Below are positions 13,662 to 24,477 of a stretch of 64,000 bases of DNA, in pieces. The position numbers were made by a program, and so were the translations under genes. The notes under the pieces were generated by a model. The model made no database searches. It was given only the letters and a program-made list of their open reading frames with translations, and had not been told where the DNA came from. The DNA comes from Pachypanchax playfairii (lineage: Eukaryota > Chordata > Actinopteri > Cyprinodontiformes > Aplocheilidae), in NCBI GenBank assembly GCA_006937955.1, contig SSNP01000173.1:338248-402247 (forward strand). Direction: 5' to 3'. Position 1 is the stretch's first letter; each line of letters starts with the position of its first letter.

Positions 13662-15340
13662 TTTGGCACAAAAAATTTAAAAAATAAAGAAAAGTAGATC
13701 TATAATGTTTCAAGAAAACACTGCAGTCCTGTTCAACCATCAAACACCAGGCAGCTCACATAGAAAACTAGCATATCAACAGAAACTAGGATGTAACAAC
13801 TGAACAGTCAAATATCTTGTTCAGATAATAAATCACAGATTCAGTACAGAATAAATTGCTTTTTGATGTTTGTTTTTCAAGTCAACAAAAACAACTCCAG
13901 ATGAATTTAGCATAAATGAAAATCTCCTGTTACCTTAAAATGCTGTTTTTTCTGCCCCCTAGTGGCGACAAAATCATTGCACTTCAGACAACTTTATCAT
14001 AAACTCTATTTATATGCATCATTTATTAGTTTTCCTGCCTTGAAGCGCCAAACTTTTTTCTTTTTGGCTGTCTCTAGCTTTGTTGTTAGTGTGGATTTTT
14101 TTTAAGCCCAAAACAAATCAATAATTCAGACATGTGCCTGTATCTCCAATGATTAGTTGTTCTCCAACTTGGACCCAAGCTCGTAGAGTTCTTTGTTGTC
14201 ATTATGTGGACAAAAATTAAAATTTCTTCGGTAGTTGTCACCTTCAAAATGACCCAGTACCCTGAAAATACGTGGAACCAAACACAACTCCCAGAACAAG
14301 TCTTTTATTCATTATTTAATGTGCTTAACACATCATATTTGATATCTTTAATGTTCAGGTCGCGTGCCTTGAAGTGAACAAGCTGTGCGTACCTGATGAG
14401 ATTTCCCACCTTCAGGAGGAGCAGCAGCTTGTCCTCCATCCACCTCAGACCTCATCAATTCTCAATCCCAAAGACAATTAAGACAATCCAATAAGCATTG
14501 CTGTAATGCCGACCTTATGCTGAGCCTTGCGGCAGCCTCTGTAGCGCTACTTCCATGACTCAGATAACTACATAAACAAAATATCCTAAAACGGGACGCG
14601 GTGGCGACTGAGTCAATTGATAAATTAAGCTAAGATTTAATAAGAGGAAATGTGAGCTGCGTCTGTGTGGAAAAAGGATGAAGTTGCAGGGATATTCTAA
14701 GCATGTACCAATAGTTTTCACCCAGCTGTTTGTATACCAGGTGACCACAGGGCTTTATATAAATCAAAACTATCATACGATTTCTGCAGCTCGAGGCATC
14801 TCTGGGACTCTCTCTATATCAAACTGCAGGGATCACGTTACTAAAACTAGTATTCTCTCACTTCCCACTAAGGCTGTTACCCGAATGAGCCATGCCAGTT
14901 GGTGTGCCCTTGAGTCAGACAGCGCCCCACTAAGCACATGTCGATCAGGGGATTACATTCAGGGGTTTAGGAGGGGAAAGGAGGCTGTAATCTGAAACTG
15001 TTGTGGCTTGTTGCCGTGCACTTCTCTTAATGCTGTGCTATCATGCAGCATGCATTGGTATTGTATGACCATTGCCGGAGGAAGTTCATCTGGAAGGGGG
15101 GGGGGTATTTTTGAGATGAGAGCTGCACCATGTTTTGTTTCTTCCTAATTTCATTAGTGTTTTTCTTTAGAAGCGCAGCAGATGCTAGAGGCTTACATTT
15201 AGCCTTCTATCACAGTGTGCGCCTTGGAAAAGCATGAAAAATTTACAGACTTGGCAAGATTATATAAAGGGAAGTGCACCTGCTTGTTTTTGTGCTCTTC
15301 CTGAGAATATCACTTAAATGTAAACCACATCCAGCAATCA

Positions 15341-15905
15341 TTAAAGCTATAGTGTGTAAACTTTTACATGTCCGTGAATGTCTGTTTCAGCCAAGCCACT
15401 ATTAGAGGAGATGACACAATGCAGATTAAGCCGATCGGCTCCTCAAACATCTCACGGTATTTTTCAATATATATCATTTTTACTTTGCGTGTCGACCGGC
15501 AACATTCCCGCGCTGGCGCGCAGGAAATTACGTCTTTTACAACAAGAAGGGAGGGGGAGGACGAGCGGAGAGTCTCGTAGCAGGAGATCATTCACTAACT
15601 TGTCAGTTACAAATTAGCAGGCACCTTGTCTCCCGTTTGTAATAAGCTATTTGCGTTTCTGCAGAAAATAAATTAAAAAATACAATAATTACCTCTTCCA
15701 AAGAGTCCATCTTTTTTCAACAGCTGTCCTTATTCAAACAGAATGAAAATGTTGTTGAATCGCGAATCACAGCGGCAGAGGGATAGCGGTTGGGGGAAGG
15801 GGGGTGGGGGGGGACAGGTGGGCGTACGTCATATGGAAGCGCCAGCTTCATTGTTGTAATAACGCAAAATTCCGCTAGGGGGCGACAGAAGCACTATAGC
15901 TTTAA
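15341..15905. mobile_element. MITE with TTAA target site, piggyBac-like
   Basis: The left end reads TTAA-AGCTATAGTG and the right end CACTATAGCT-TTAA, giving a 10-bp perfect terminal inverted repeat inside a TTAA duplication. TTAA targets are the hallmark of piggyBac elements. The interior is about 555 bp and contains a G-rich run near 15790-15812 and a 'ctagggggcgacagaa' block typical of fish MITEs next to the right end. There is no transposase. Short frames at 15364-15617 are inside this element and are not genes. Confidence 0.7.
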
Positions 15906-17746
15906 GCATGTAGCATAAATCCAAAGAGGATCTCCAAACTAACCATCATGTGACAAGTTTATTGTCCAACCTGTTTGCTTTGGTGTATTTTATCCTTAGA
16001 CAGGGTCAAGTTATTCTTTAATTAATACTAAGCTAGGCTACGTGAAATGGCTGCTAGCTGTAGCCTCAAAATGATGATAATAACGATCCTTAAATCATTT
16101 TCCCTACTTTTTTTTTCTTCATGCCAAAAGGCTGCAAACAAGTTTTTGGATTATTATCTTTAGACAAAGCAAACTGTCTACTTTAGTGTATCATATCCAA
16201 AAGATTCCATGCCCAATTAGTTATTTTTCTTTTTTAGCTTTTAATTATCTGCATTGTTCTAGCTAAAATTGCCCTGCAAACTAGGATTATAGCAGAAAAT
16301 GTCACTGAATATAAAACAATGGCAACATTTTAACCCCAAATAACTGTCATCTTTCTGACCACAGTCCTTGTTGTGACCTTCAGTCTCCCATCAATGACAT
16401 CTTCTTTCTTGCTCATTTTTGCAAATCTCTATTCCATGTCCCAGAAAAGCTGCTGCATCAACATAAGTTCCTAAACTAAGACTCAAATTCCACCATTCTG
16501 GATATAGCCTTTAAAACCTGAGATTTTCTGCTGTGTTTGCACAGTTCCCATTCAAAAAAAGAAAAAGATCAATTCAAAAAAACGTTCACCTAATTAGAGA
16601 TTTATAGCATTCAATCAGAAAAAAAATATGATTACCTCCACAATGAATTTAAAAAACAAAACAAACATTTAGCAAGACATCGATAAATAATTACACAGCG
16701 GGCAGGTCAAACAGCACAGTGTTCAAACAGATACTGATATGTTTGCAATGTGCCGTGTGATTATCAGACACGCCGGCATGAAAATAGTTGAGACTTGTGC
16801 TTGTGTTACAACGCTATTATATAGTGCTAATTAAAAAAATAAAGCATGTCTGCTCTTGCCCATCTGCTATTAGAACTTGTTTAGCCCACAGGTTTGCTTT
16901 GAACCGCTGCCTCATTACAGTCCCTCAAAGAAATCTCATACAATAGCGAGTTGAAAAGGCCGATCCTTGAATGGAGCCTGAAAGGAGAGGCTGTACTTGG
17001 CCTTCAAGTACACATTCCTTCAGCTCAGTGCTTCCTCTGTGGTCCCCTTCTTCTGGCCCATCCCTCTCCCACTCAAGACTCCGTTCCCACAGGGGACTCA
17101 GCCAAAGCAAACTCCTCAGAGGAAGTCTCCCTCTCCTTCCAGTGTGAGAGAAAGAGAGGGATGGATGTCCGATCCAGGCCCTGCGGGACCTGAGAGGCAG
17201 TAGGATGTGTGAGGAGGCTGTTATGTCTCTGTGGTCATGCTATGTCTATGATGTGGCGGTGAGTAGAGCCCCATGCGGCTGCTCTCCTGTGAGGTCAGTG
17301 TCATATTTAGCCAGCAGGTCCCTTGTGGTGTCTGGGAGTGTCTGTTTTCTGGCTTTATTATGTCTAGTGCTCGTAGCCTTCCTGGAGCTGAAAACCTCAG
17401 GGTAGAAATAGTAGCAGACGCACAGACATCCTTTGTCAGGAAAACAGCAGTCGCGTCAGTAATTACAGAGTCTGATTACACCCGAGCAGCAGCTCTTAGT
17501 TTACCACCGGCCATGACGAGGGCAGGTGAAGGATCGAGTCATCACCCAGCGCTTCAGGAGGGGTTCCGGCTCAGAAGGAGGATAGAAACACTGAACTTTG
17601 TGTGTGCAAGGTGTGTAATGTGGTCAGACAGGAGCAGATTTAAGGAAGCCCTTAAAAAAGTTTGAAAAAGGCTAAATTAAAGCTTTTTTTTAACCACAAC
17701 TGACACGGTATTATCTGTATTTTAGGTATGCTGTATCACGCTGCAT

Positions 17747-17849
17747 CACACACACACACACACCCTCCCACACAGACGTACACGTCTACCCACCCACCTT
17801 CCCACACATTTTACTCATAGCTGCGTGAACACACACACACACACACACG
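17747..17849. repeat. Two short CA microsatellites
   Basis: CA runs occur at about 17747-17763 and 17829-17849, separated by a C-rich spacer of 65 bp. These are ordinary intronic dinucleotide repeats. Confidence 0.8.
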
Positions 17850-18381
17850 AGGCCTAGCTTTGTACAGAAACTATTTTAAATGCGATTCATTACCAAACAG
17901 GCTTCGCACTAAATTTCCATATTTAGGTGATTACAGCTAAACAGCGATTACGATTTCACAAATACACACAAACCCGCGGGAGTGTTTTTCATTCAGGAGA
18001 TTATTCATTTCTCTCGAACTGCTCGTGAGGAGATGGGAGTGTGGGCTCGTCCTGCAGGCAGGATGTCATTGTAGTGAGTAAGAAAAGCAACAGGCAGGTC
18101 TGCGCCGGTCTCTGTGCCTGCCTAGGTAAACATATCCTGAGTCTGACAAGTGCAGACCTGAGGGCTGAGGAGGTTAACCGTCTCAACACACACAGGGAAA
18201 CTAAATATCCCAGGAAAAGCTTGTGGGATTCGGCGTTTTGCTGCTCTTATTCAGACAGATGCTCGAGAACGCCCTCGAACTGTTCACCATGGCAGTTCTG
18301 CATGAATCTGAATCTGTTTCAAAACACTTCGACTCCATCTCCTGTCAGAACCCAGAGCAATTACTTTAATTTCCTTTCCCC

Positions 18382-18391
18382 TCTGTCTGTC

Positions 18392-18482
<91 letters not shown>
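18382..18482. repeat. CTGT/GT microsatellite
   Basis: A short CTGT run (18382-18396) passes into about 85 bp of TG with a single TGG interruption at 18421-18424. The apparent CV-rich frame on the plus strand and HT-rich frame on the minus strand come from this repeat. Confidence 0.95.
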
Positions 18483-18484
<2 letters not shown>

Positions 18485-18772
18485 ACCCGTTTCCTGACTT
18501 TTACCATCTTTCTGGGGTCCGAGGGTTCTTGTGGGGACCGAAGCCTGGTCCCCATGAGGGGGACTCCCCTTTTTAGGGTTAGGGGCTAGGTTTATAGGTA
18601 TGGTGTAAATAGAGTTTTAGTTAGTCTTAGGGTTAGTTATAGATCAGTAATGGTTAAGGTTAGTAAAAGGGTTTGGGTTAGGTATAAATCTAGTTACTAA
18701 AATCAATGGAAGTCAATGGACGGTCCCCATAAGGATACCAAAACAAACATGTGTGTGTGTGTGTGTGTGTGT
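18483..18772. repeat. Dispersed repeat with telomere-like GGGTTAGG motifs between GT arrays
   Basis: About 265 bp begins with GGGACC and contains complementary 'gtggggacc/ggtcccca' blocks near 18531-18556 and 18723-18729. The middle is rich in degenerate GGTTAGGG-type words (18576-18690). It sits between the large GT array on the left and a second GT run at 18751-18772. A repeat of this appearance is common in teleosts beside GT microsatellites. I cannot name the family. Confidence 0.6.
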
Positions 18773-19235
18773 GACTTTTTGGTTGCTGTATTTCTGTGGT
18801 TTGTGGAGTCGATCTGCTCCACCTGACGGCGCCTCTTCTCCTTGGCAGGGAGCAATGTAGCCCTACTGGCTGCCAGCCAGACCAGCTTGAGTGTCTGCTC
18901 AGCTCAAAGACCCGCTCACACACACGCACACGCACGCAGACATGCCAAACTTAGACACTGAATGCTTACACAGATGCATCTTTCCTCCAGTCCTCGCTGT
19001 GACTCTATAATTTTCTCCCGCTCCGTGACCTTCTGTTATTTAGTGTGGGAAAGAACTGTAAAACACACCGAGCGTTCCGACAAATCCGTGTCCTACTTGT
19101 GATTAATGCCGTTTACAGTCGTAATGATCTGTTTTTAGAACCTGTGGGTTCTTGAAACCACCTCTGTGATGTCACATGTGCACTTTATCTTTGCAAGAAT
19201 GATGATGATTAAATCTTCTCTCTCTCCCTCCTCAG

Positions 19236-22200
19236 TCCCCCAGTCCGATCCCACCCAAGAGGTTCAAATTTGACAAATTACAGTCTCCATCAGCTGACAA
19301 AGATAGGAAACCTGATTGGCTGCAGTCGATGTCCAAGTCTGCTCACAAGGTTTGTGTGTCTCATGACCAAATTATTAAGAAAATCAAAACGAATGTGAAA
19401 ATTGGGACATAAAAGCTGTTCGAGTTGTTTTATTATTATCTGTGTGAGTTCACTGAGTTTATCTGTGTTGTTGTTGTTGTAGGATCTGAAACAGGTTCAG
19501 TTGAAACAGAGACCCTCTGCTTTTCGCCCCTGGTCTCCCAAAGCAGCTGAAAAAGACAAAGCAGCTTCTCAAAATGAGGCTGAAAGGTGAGTCCTCCCAC
19601 CAGATCTGTCACAGTTTAGTTTTAAATACAGAAAATCATGTTTTGACATGTTGTTTTTTTTTTTATTATTCATAGATCCTGCCTGAAGAATCAGGAGAGC
19701 TTGGCTGCTCTTGTGGTTCCTCTGCTCCATCCCAACAACAGTCACGCTTCCGGCAGGGAGTCCAAAATCCCTTCTGCACAAGAGCTGCAGACCAGCGGCG
19801 CACAGCCATCCCCGAAACCGCCCCGTTCTGTCACCACCGGTCAAACCGAGGACATGGACACAGACGGGGAGATTGATGTCGATGACTGCGATGACGGTGA
19901 GCATTGTCCTCCAGTTTAATCCGAAAAATAAAGCAGTAATTTCAGGATTACACAAGTCGTCTGTAAAATACACACAGTTTTAGTTGCAAGTTTTATATTA
20001 TATCACAGTGTGGGTTGAGTCTCATTCTAGTGCAACTGCGCCACCTGGTGTCAAAAAAATAAATAACCTGAAGCTTGTTTTTGTCCACACAACATCCTCC
20101 AAATCATCTGAATACTTCAAATACTGTCAAAGAATCTGAAAATACTGAACAGAAAGTTTAACTGTATGTTAGTTTTTTCCTGTTACTCTTGTATTAATAA
20201 GTAATTGGCCCTCAGGTCCAGTGCTGACCTCCTCGGTGGCGTCGCCTCCCTCTGCCTCCTCCGGTGTTTCTCAGACTCTGACTCCTCAGAAAGCGGCTCA
20301 GGATTTTGCCTCCTGGCTCCCGGGGACTGTTTCCCCAGAGATAGACTCCATGAGACAGATGCTGTATGCCGGTCTGGACACTAAAGAAGCTCGAGAAAAG
20401 GTCCTTCAGGAGATTTTCAGAATGAGAGTAAAACAGGAAGAGAAGCTGGCAGCTGCTCTGCAAGCCAAACGCAACCTGCAGCAGGTATGTCTTTGATTTG
20501 TAAAGTGAATCTGAGACGATTCAGGAGACGAAAACATTAACAGTTTTATTCTTTTTTTTAATAAAGTGACACTTGTGATGTTTTTTTAGGAGCTAGAGTT
20601 TGTGAGAGTGGCTAAAAAGGGCCGTCTTCGTGACGCTATCGAAGCAAAACGCAACTTACGAAAGGAAATAGAGCGTCTTCGTGCGGACTGGGAGAGGAAG
20701 ATGAGGGATGCAGAGGAGTCGTGCAGCAGGCTTAAGAGGGAGTTGGGGAGAGAACGACAGGCACGAGCTTGTGACCAAAGTTGTGAAGCTGAACGTCTCC
20801 GGATTAAATACTCCACTCAGGTTAGACGCCTCCGGAACCTCGACTACACCGCACAGAATAAAACACACAGTTTTCTCTGTTTCAGATCATCAAACTTATT
20901 TAGACACATACAACACAAGTAAACACAAAATACAGTGTCTTGTTCAGTCACTTGGATCAGCTGGTGTGTTTTGGATCATTGCAGCAGAAACCTGAACAGA
21001 TGCTGGACGTTCTCCTTCATCGTACTACCACCACCGTGTTTTACTGTTGCTGTGATGTTCCTTCTTTCAAAACGCTGAGTTACTTTTACGCCAGACGTGA
21101 CGAGACTCACACCATCCAAAACGTTCAGTTCTCTCTCATCAGTCCACAAGATTCTTTCTAAAGTCTGGAGGATCATCAGTTTGTGCTCAGCTGTGGTTTT
21201 CCTCGTGTAACTCTGCCATGACATTTCAGCCCAGTTTCTTTTCCTTAAAGTGGAGTCATGAATACTGACCTGGGGTGTCATGTGACCTCCTGGATGAGCT
21301 CTTGGGGTTATTGTGACCACTGTGGGTAATTTCTCTCACTGTGATTCACTGGAGTCCCAAAGTTTTAGAACTGGCTTCATCATCTTTCCCAGACTGATAG
21401 AACTTAATTACTTTGTTTCTAAATCTCCTCGGATGGTGTCATGATGTCTGGCTTCTGAGGATCTTTAGGTCAGAATCATGAAAAGGGCAAATGGAACAAA
21501 GTTGGGAGCAAGATGACCTAAATGAGGAAAACTTAAAAGTGGAATGCCATTTATTAAGATCCCTGACTTCTCAGGCTGATGCAAACAAACAGGGTTTGTC
21601 TAAAAAGTATTGGAGTACTAAATCAGTGTTTCCCAACCCTGGTCCTCAAGGCACGCTGTCCTGCATGTTTTAGATGTTTCCCTGCTTCAACACGGCTGAG
21701 TTAAATGAGCAAATTACCAAACTTTGGTTTTAACATCAGCAGAAGCTTCTAATTATCCATTTGTTTAAATGTTCCCAAGTAAGGAAATATCTAAAACATG
21801 CAGGACAGCGTGTCTTGAGGACCAGGGTGGGGAAACACTGGACTAAATAAACTGGACAGACATGAAGACGTATTGTAGCACTGATACATAATATCTGTAG
21901 GATTTTTACTTTTATCTCAAAAATAGCTCAAAATGTAACTTTTTAGGTAGGTTTGATTTTTTTTTTTTCTAGTTCTTAAATATCATGTAACTGCTTCGAT
22001 TTAATTTGACTCAGCTGGTTATCTCGTCCACTCCCTGTGTGCAGATCGAGGAGCTGCACGTGCAGCTGCAGCAGGCCGAGGCCGACCGTAAGCAGCTGAG
22101 GCAGGAGCTGCAGCACGAGAGAGAAGCTCGACAGAACCTGGAGAACGTGGTGAAAGACCTGCAGACCCAACTGGCGCTGCAAGCGAACTGCAGCGCTCCT

Positions 22201-22260
22201 GAAAACCGCAAACACACAGACGCTAAAAGCCCGATGACACAGCCCAGCAAAGGATCCTAA
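19236..22260 (+). CDS. ski: ski proto-oncogene (SKI transcriptional corepressor), C-terminal six exons
   Basis: Ski represses transcription by binding SMAD2/3/4 and recruiting NCoR/HDAC in TGF-beta signalling in the nucleus. The coding exons seen are 19236-19349, 19483-19586, 19676-19896, 20216-20484, 20590-20820 and 22045-22260 (TAA). All have GT-AG borders and matching phases and together encode 384 residues. The first three encode the low-complexity region, including SAFRPWSPKAAEKDKA, which matches the SKI motif SAFRPWSP. Exon 4 of this set starts the coiled coil (GLDTKEAREKVLQEI, RMRVKQEEKLAAALQAKR), exon 5 continues it (EAKRNLRKEIERLRADWE) and the last exon ends it (QAEADRKQLRQELQHERE). 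The N-terminal DHD and SAND domains should be in an exon left of the window. The related gene skil is less likely because the coiled coil follows SKI closely. SKI lies close to PLCH2 in human, as it does here. Confidence 0.92.
20982..21475 (-). mobile_element. Tc1/mariner transposon remnant in the last ski intron
   Basis: On the minus strand, decayed Tc1-type transposase can be read in pieces: LERILWTDERELNVLDG resembles the Tc1 block around the second catalytic Asp, and TVKHGGGSTM resembles the conserved VKHGGGS block. Further towards 21475 are the helix-turn-helix region words for 'tagaaacaaagtaatt'. There are internal deletions and frame breaks, and no complete ends were found. It is a dead fossil antisense to ski. 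Confidence 0.75.
21624..21840. mobile_element. hAT-like MITE in the last ski intron
   Basis: The ends CAGTGTTTCCC and GGGAAACACTG (one mismatch region) are inverted. The arms extend through a 'ctaaaacatgcaggacag' block present in both orientations. Flanks tactaaat and gactaaat agree at 7 of 8 positions, consistent with an 8-bp hAT target duplication. It is a common type of short fish MITE with no coding capacity. Confidence 0.75.
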
Positions 22261-24001
22261 AGTTCTATCATTTCAAACTGGACAGATAGAGAGAGAGACT
22301 AAATAAGAAGAAGCATGTTCAAGGACTTTGTTGCACTTCCTGTTTGGAAGGAAAAGTCACTACAATCCGCCGCATTTATATGTTACAGTATACGTCAATA
22401 TTATTATGAGAATATGACAAAACGTCTTGACATGAACTGGAAGGAAGCACAAGCATGCTAAAGACCGGAACTATGAAAGACCGCTTTGTGTTTTCTGTAA
22501 AATCAGAGCCCTTCCTGACTCTGAGGCGAGGATTTTCTTTTGGTATAAGCTATTTCAAAGATGTGCAAGACACAACACTACTTGAAAATGAAGGGAAGAA
22601 ACGTGTCGACGAAACACGAGCAGAAAAACCGTCTCCGTGCCAGAGAATAACGGTACACTCTGAGGTGTCACTGCAGACCACTGGAAACAAGAGACACACG
22701 TTTACCACTAGTTACTTTTTAGGTATCTGCTCGCTTTTTATAAATATGTAGAGGATGTACTTTATAAGAAACATCGTTTGCTTATTCCACAGGAAAGGAA
22801 ATCAAACGTCCGTATCCAATAGCAGCTTATCTACCTTTTTGTATTTTATAAACCTGAAGTATTGGCTGTTCAGTGGACTGTCTTCATGTTCACTGATGTT
22901 TAACACAAATTTTATGTAAGTATTATTATTATTACTACAGGTCATAAATACCAGATATTTTGTCCCCACATGGATCCAAACACAGACTCCTCAGTTAAAA
23001 GGTGGTACTTCTGATTCTAAAATCCTTTATAATCCACATTATTTTGCTGCCTGTCGTAGAATTTTTTTTTTTTGTTTTTGTGCTTGTTTTTAGGGCTCTT
23101 AAACCAACACTTGCTGTTTGTATGAAAAAAAAAGAAACATTTTTACAAATATACAACATATATATTTTTTTACTTTGAGAAAAGTAATTGCACTTTTTAA
23201 AGACAGAACCAAGTAGTGTACATTTCACCCGTTAAAGGTTTTTAAGAACAGAAATGAACAAGACTATTGAAATTTAAACACGTTTTTTTTTTTTTCCCCT
23301 TATTATCTTCTAATATAAATACAATAATGATGTAAATAAGATGTTTGCTTGCTCCAGACTTTAAATGAATCTGCGTATTATTATTATTATTATTATTTGT
23401 TTACCTTGTTTGTTTTGTTTTACTTGAAACCAAAAAAAAAAAAAAGAATTTAAATAAGTGAGACTCTATTTGGAATTGCAAATTTGTAATTTCCTTGTTG
23501 CTGATTCGTGAGTACCACTGCAATCACAGGGCATTCACCATGACAGGAACACGTCTAACCTGTCGGTGGTTGTGAACTTTACCCGTTAGCTCTTGTACAT
23601 TTGATACACCAATAGATTATTATAACCTACCAGTCCAGTTTGTTTTATTTAGATTTATTACAAATGGATGAATAATAGAATATACATATATTAAAATAAA
23701 AATCACTTCAGACCAAAAAACTGACAAAATGGATCATAATTCTCTGCACTTCCTGCTCCATCGTCAGGTAGAATAACATGATTAAAACCTTTGTTTTTGG
23801 TGCTCTCGTATAAAAACTAGATGAAAAAGCACTCTCATGTCTTATGATTATAATTCCCTCTCTCAGTATTTGTTGAATACAGTGTAATAGAGGTATCCAT
23901 TTTGTTAGCTGAAGCTGTTGTAATTTGGGTGTGAAAGTTTCACTTGCTTCTTTGTTTTAATGTTTTTTTCCTTCAGAGAAACATGTATAATACCCATTAA
24001 A
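22261..24001 (+). other. ski: ski 3' UTR region with candidate polyadenylation signals
   Basis: The sequence after the ski stop codon is AT-rich, without further coding signal. Candidate poly(A) signals include AATAAA at 23695-23700 and ATTAAA at 23996-24001. The small open frame at 22455-22751 has no recognisable feature. The exact end of the transcript cannot be fixed from sequence alone. Confidence 0.6.
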
Positions 24002-24154
24002 ATCCAAATAAGTTCTACTCTGCGTGGCTTCATGTTGGTTCATTTGCTTCAGATTGAACTAATTATGATTTTTATTCTAGTCCATTTTAAAGGTTTTAAA
24101 TTGTATCCAAACATCATCTAATTACTTCAGAACCTAAATATTGCAGCAGTGATT

Positions 24155-24477
24155 ATGTTTTTAAGAAGAACAGACTAGACCTCTTCAGGAAGTTCAGATC
24201 CTTCAACGTTTGCAGCAAGATGTTGAAGATTTTCTATAAGTCTGTTGTAGAGAGTGTGATCACACCTGCAGTCACCTGTTGGGGGCGGAGCATCAGAGTA
24301 AGTGACATGAAGAGGCTGAACAAACTGAAAAAGAAAGCTGGTTCTGTTCTGGGTACTGTTCTAGATCCTCTTAAGTTGATCAAAGGAGGATGAAGAACAT
24401 GACGGAGAACCCTCATCATCCTCTTCAGAACACAGTAACTCAACAACAGAGTGTCTTCAGTCAGCACAGAACGCTAC
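24155..24477 (+). mobile_element. LINE reverse transcriptase C-terminal fragment
   Basis: Reading the plus strand gives LDLFRKFRSFNVCSKMLKIF, then KSVVESVITPAVTCWGRSI, then VSDMKRLNKLKKKAGSVLG, followed by stops and frame changes and finally STERYRRSFLSTA. This order (RSFNVC, SVV.S.....CWG, RL.KL.KKAGSVLG, ERYRRSFLP.A) is the C-terminal end of the reverse-transcriptase ORF of a widespread fish LINE. The fragment is 5'-truncated and mutated. Its last codons pass without a break into the minisatellite that follows. Confidence 0.8.

Larger units (their letters stand above)
1..19235 (+). other. ski: Presumed ski intron 1 (non-coding, incomplete at the left)
   Basis: I see no recognisable coding exon in this 19.2-kb stretch. 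It ends at a polypyrimidine tract and AG that open the second coding exon of ski. Vertebrate SKI genes have a large first exon (DHD and SAND domains) followed by a long intron, so the simplest reading is that exon 1 lies left of the window and this is intron 1. Short open frames here (for example 8088-8537, 149 codons) have no recognisable motif and are treated as chance. Repeats are sparse compared with the rest of the window and are listed separately. Enhancers are likely in an intron of this kind, but none can be proven from one sequence. Confidence 0.7.

Noticed and set aside
18041..18589. A 182-codon plus-strand frame with a long Val-Cys run
   Set aside because: Most of it is translation of the GT microsatellite and adjoining repeat.
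24155..24477. LINE fragment as a functional gene
   Set aside because: It is 5'-truncated, with internal stops and frameshifts.
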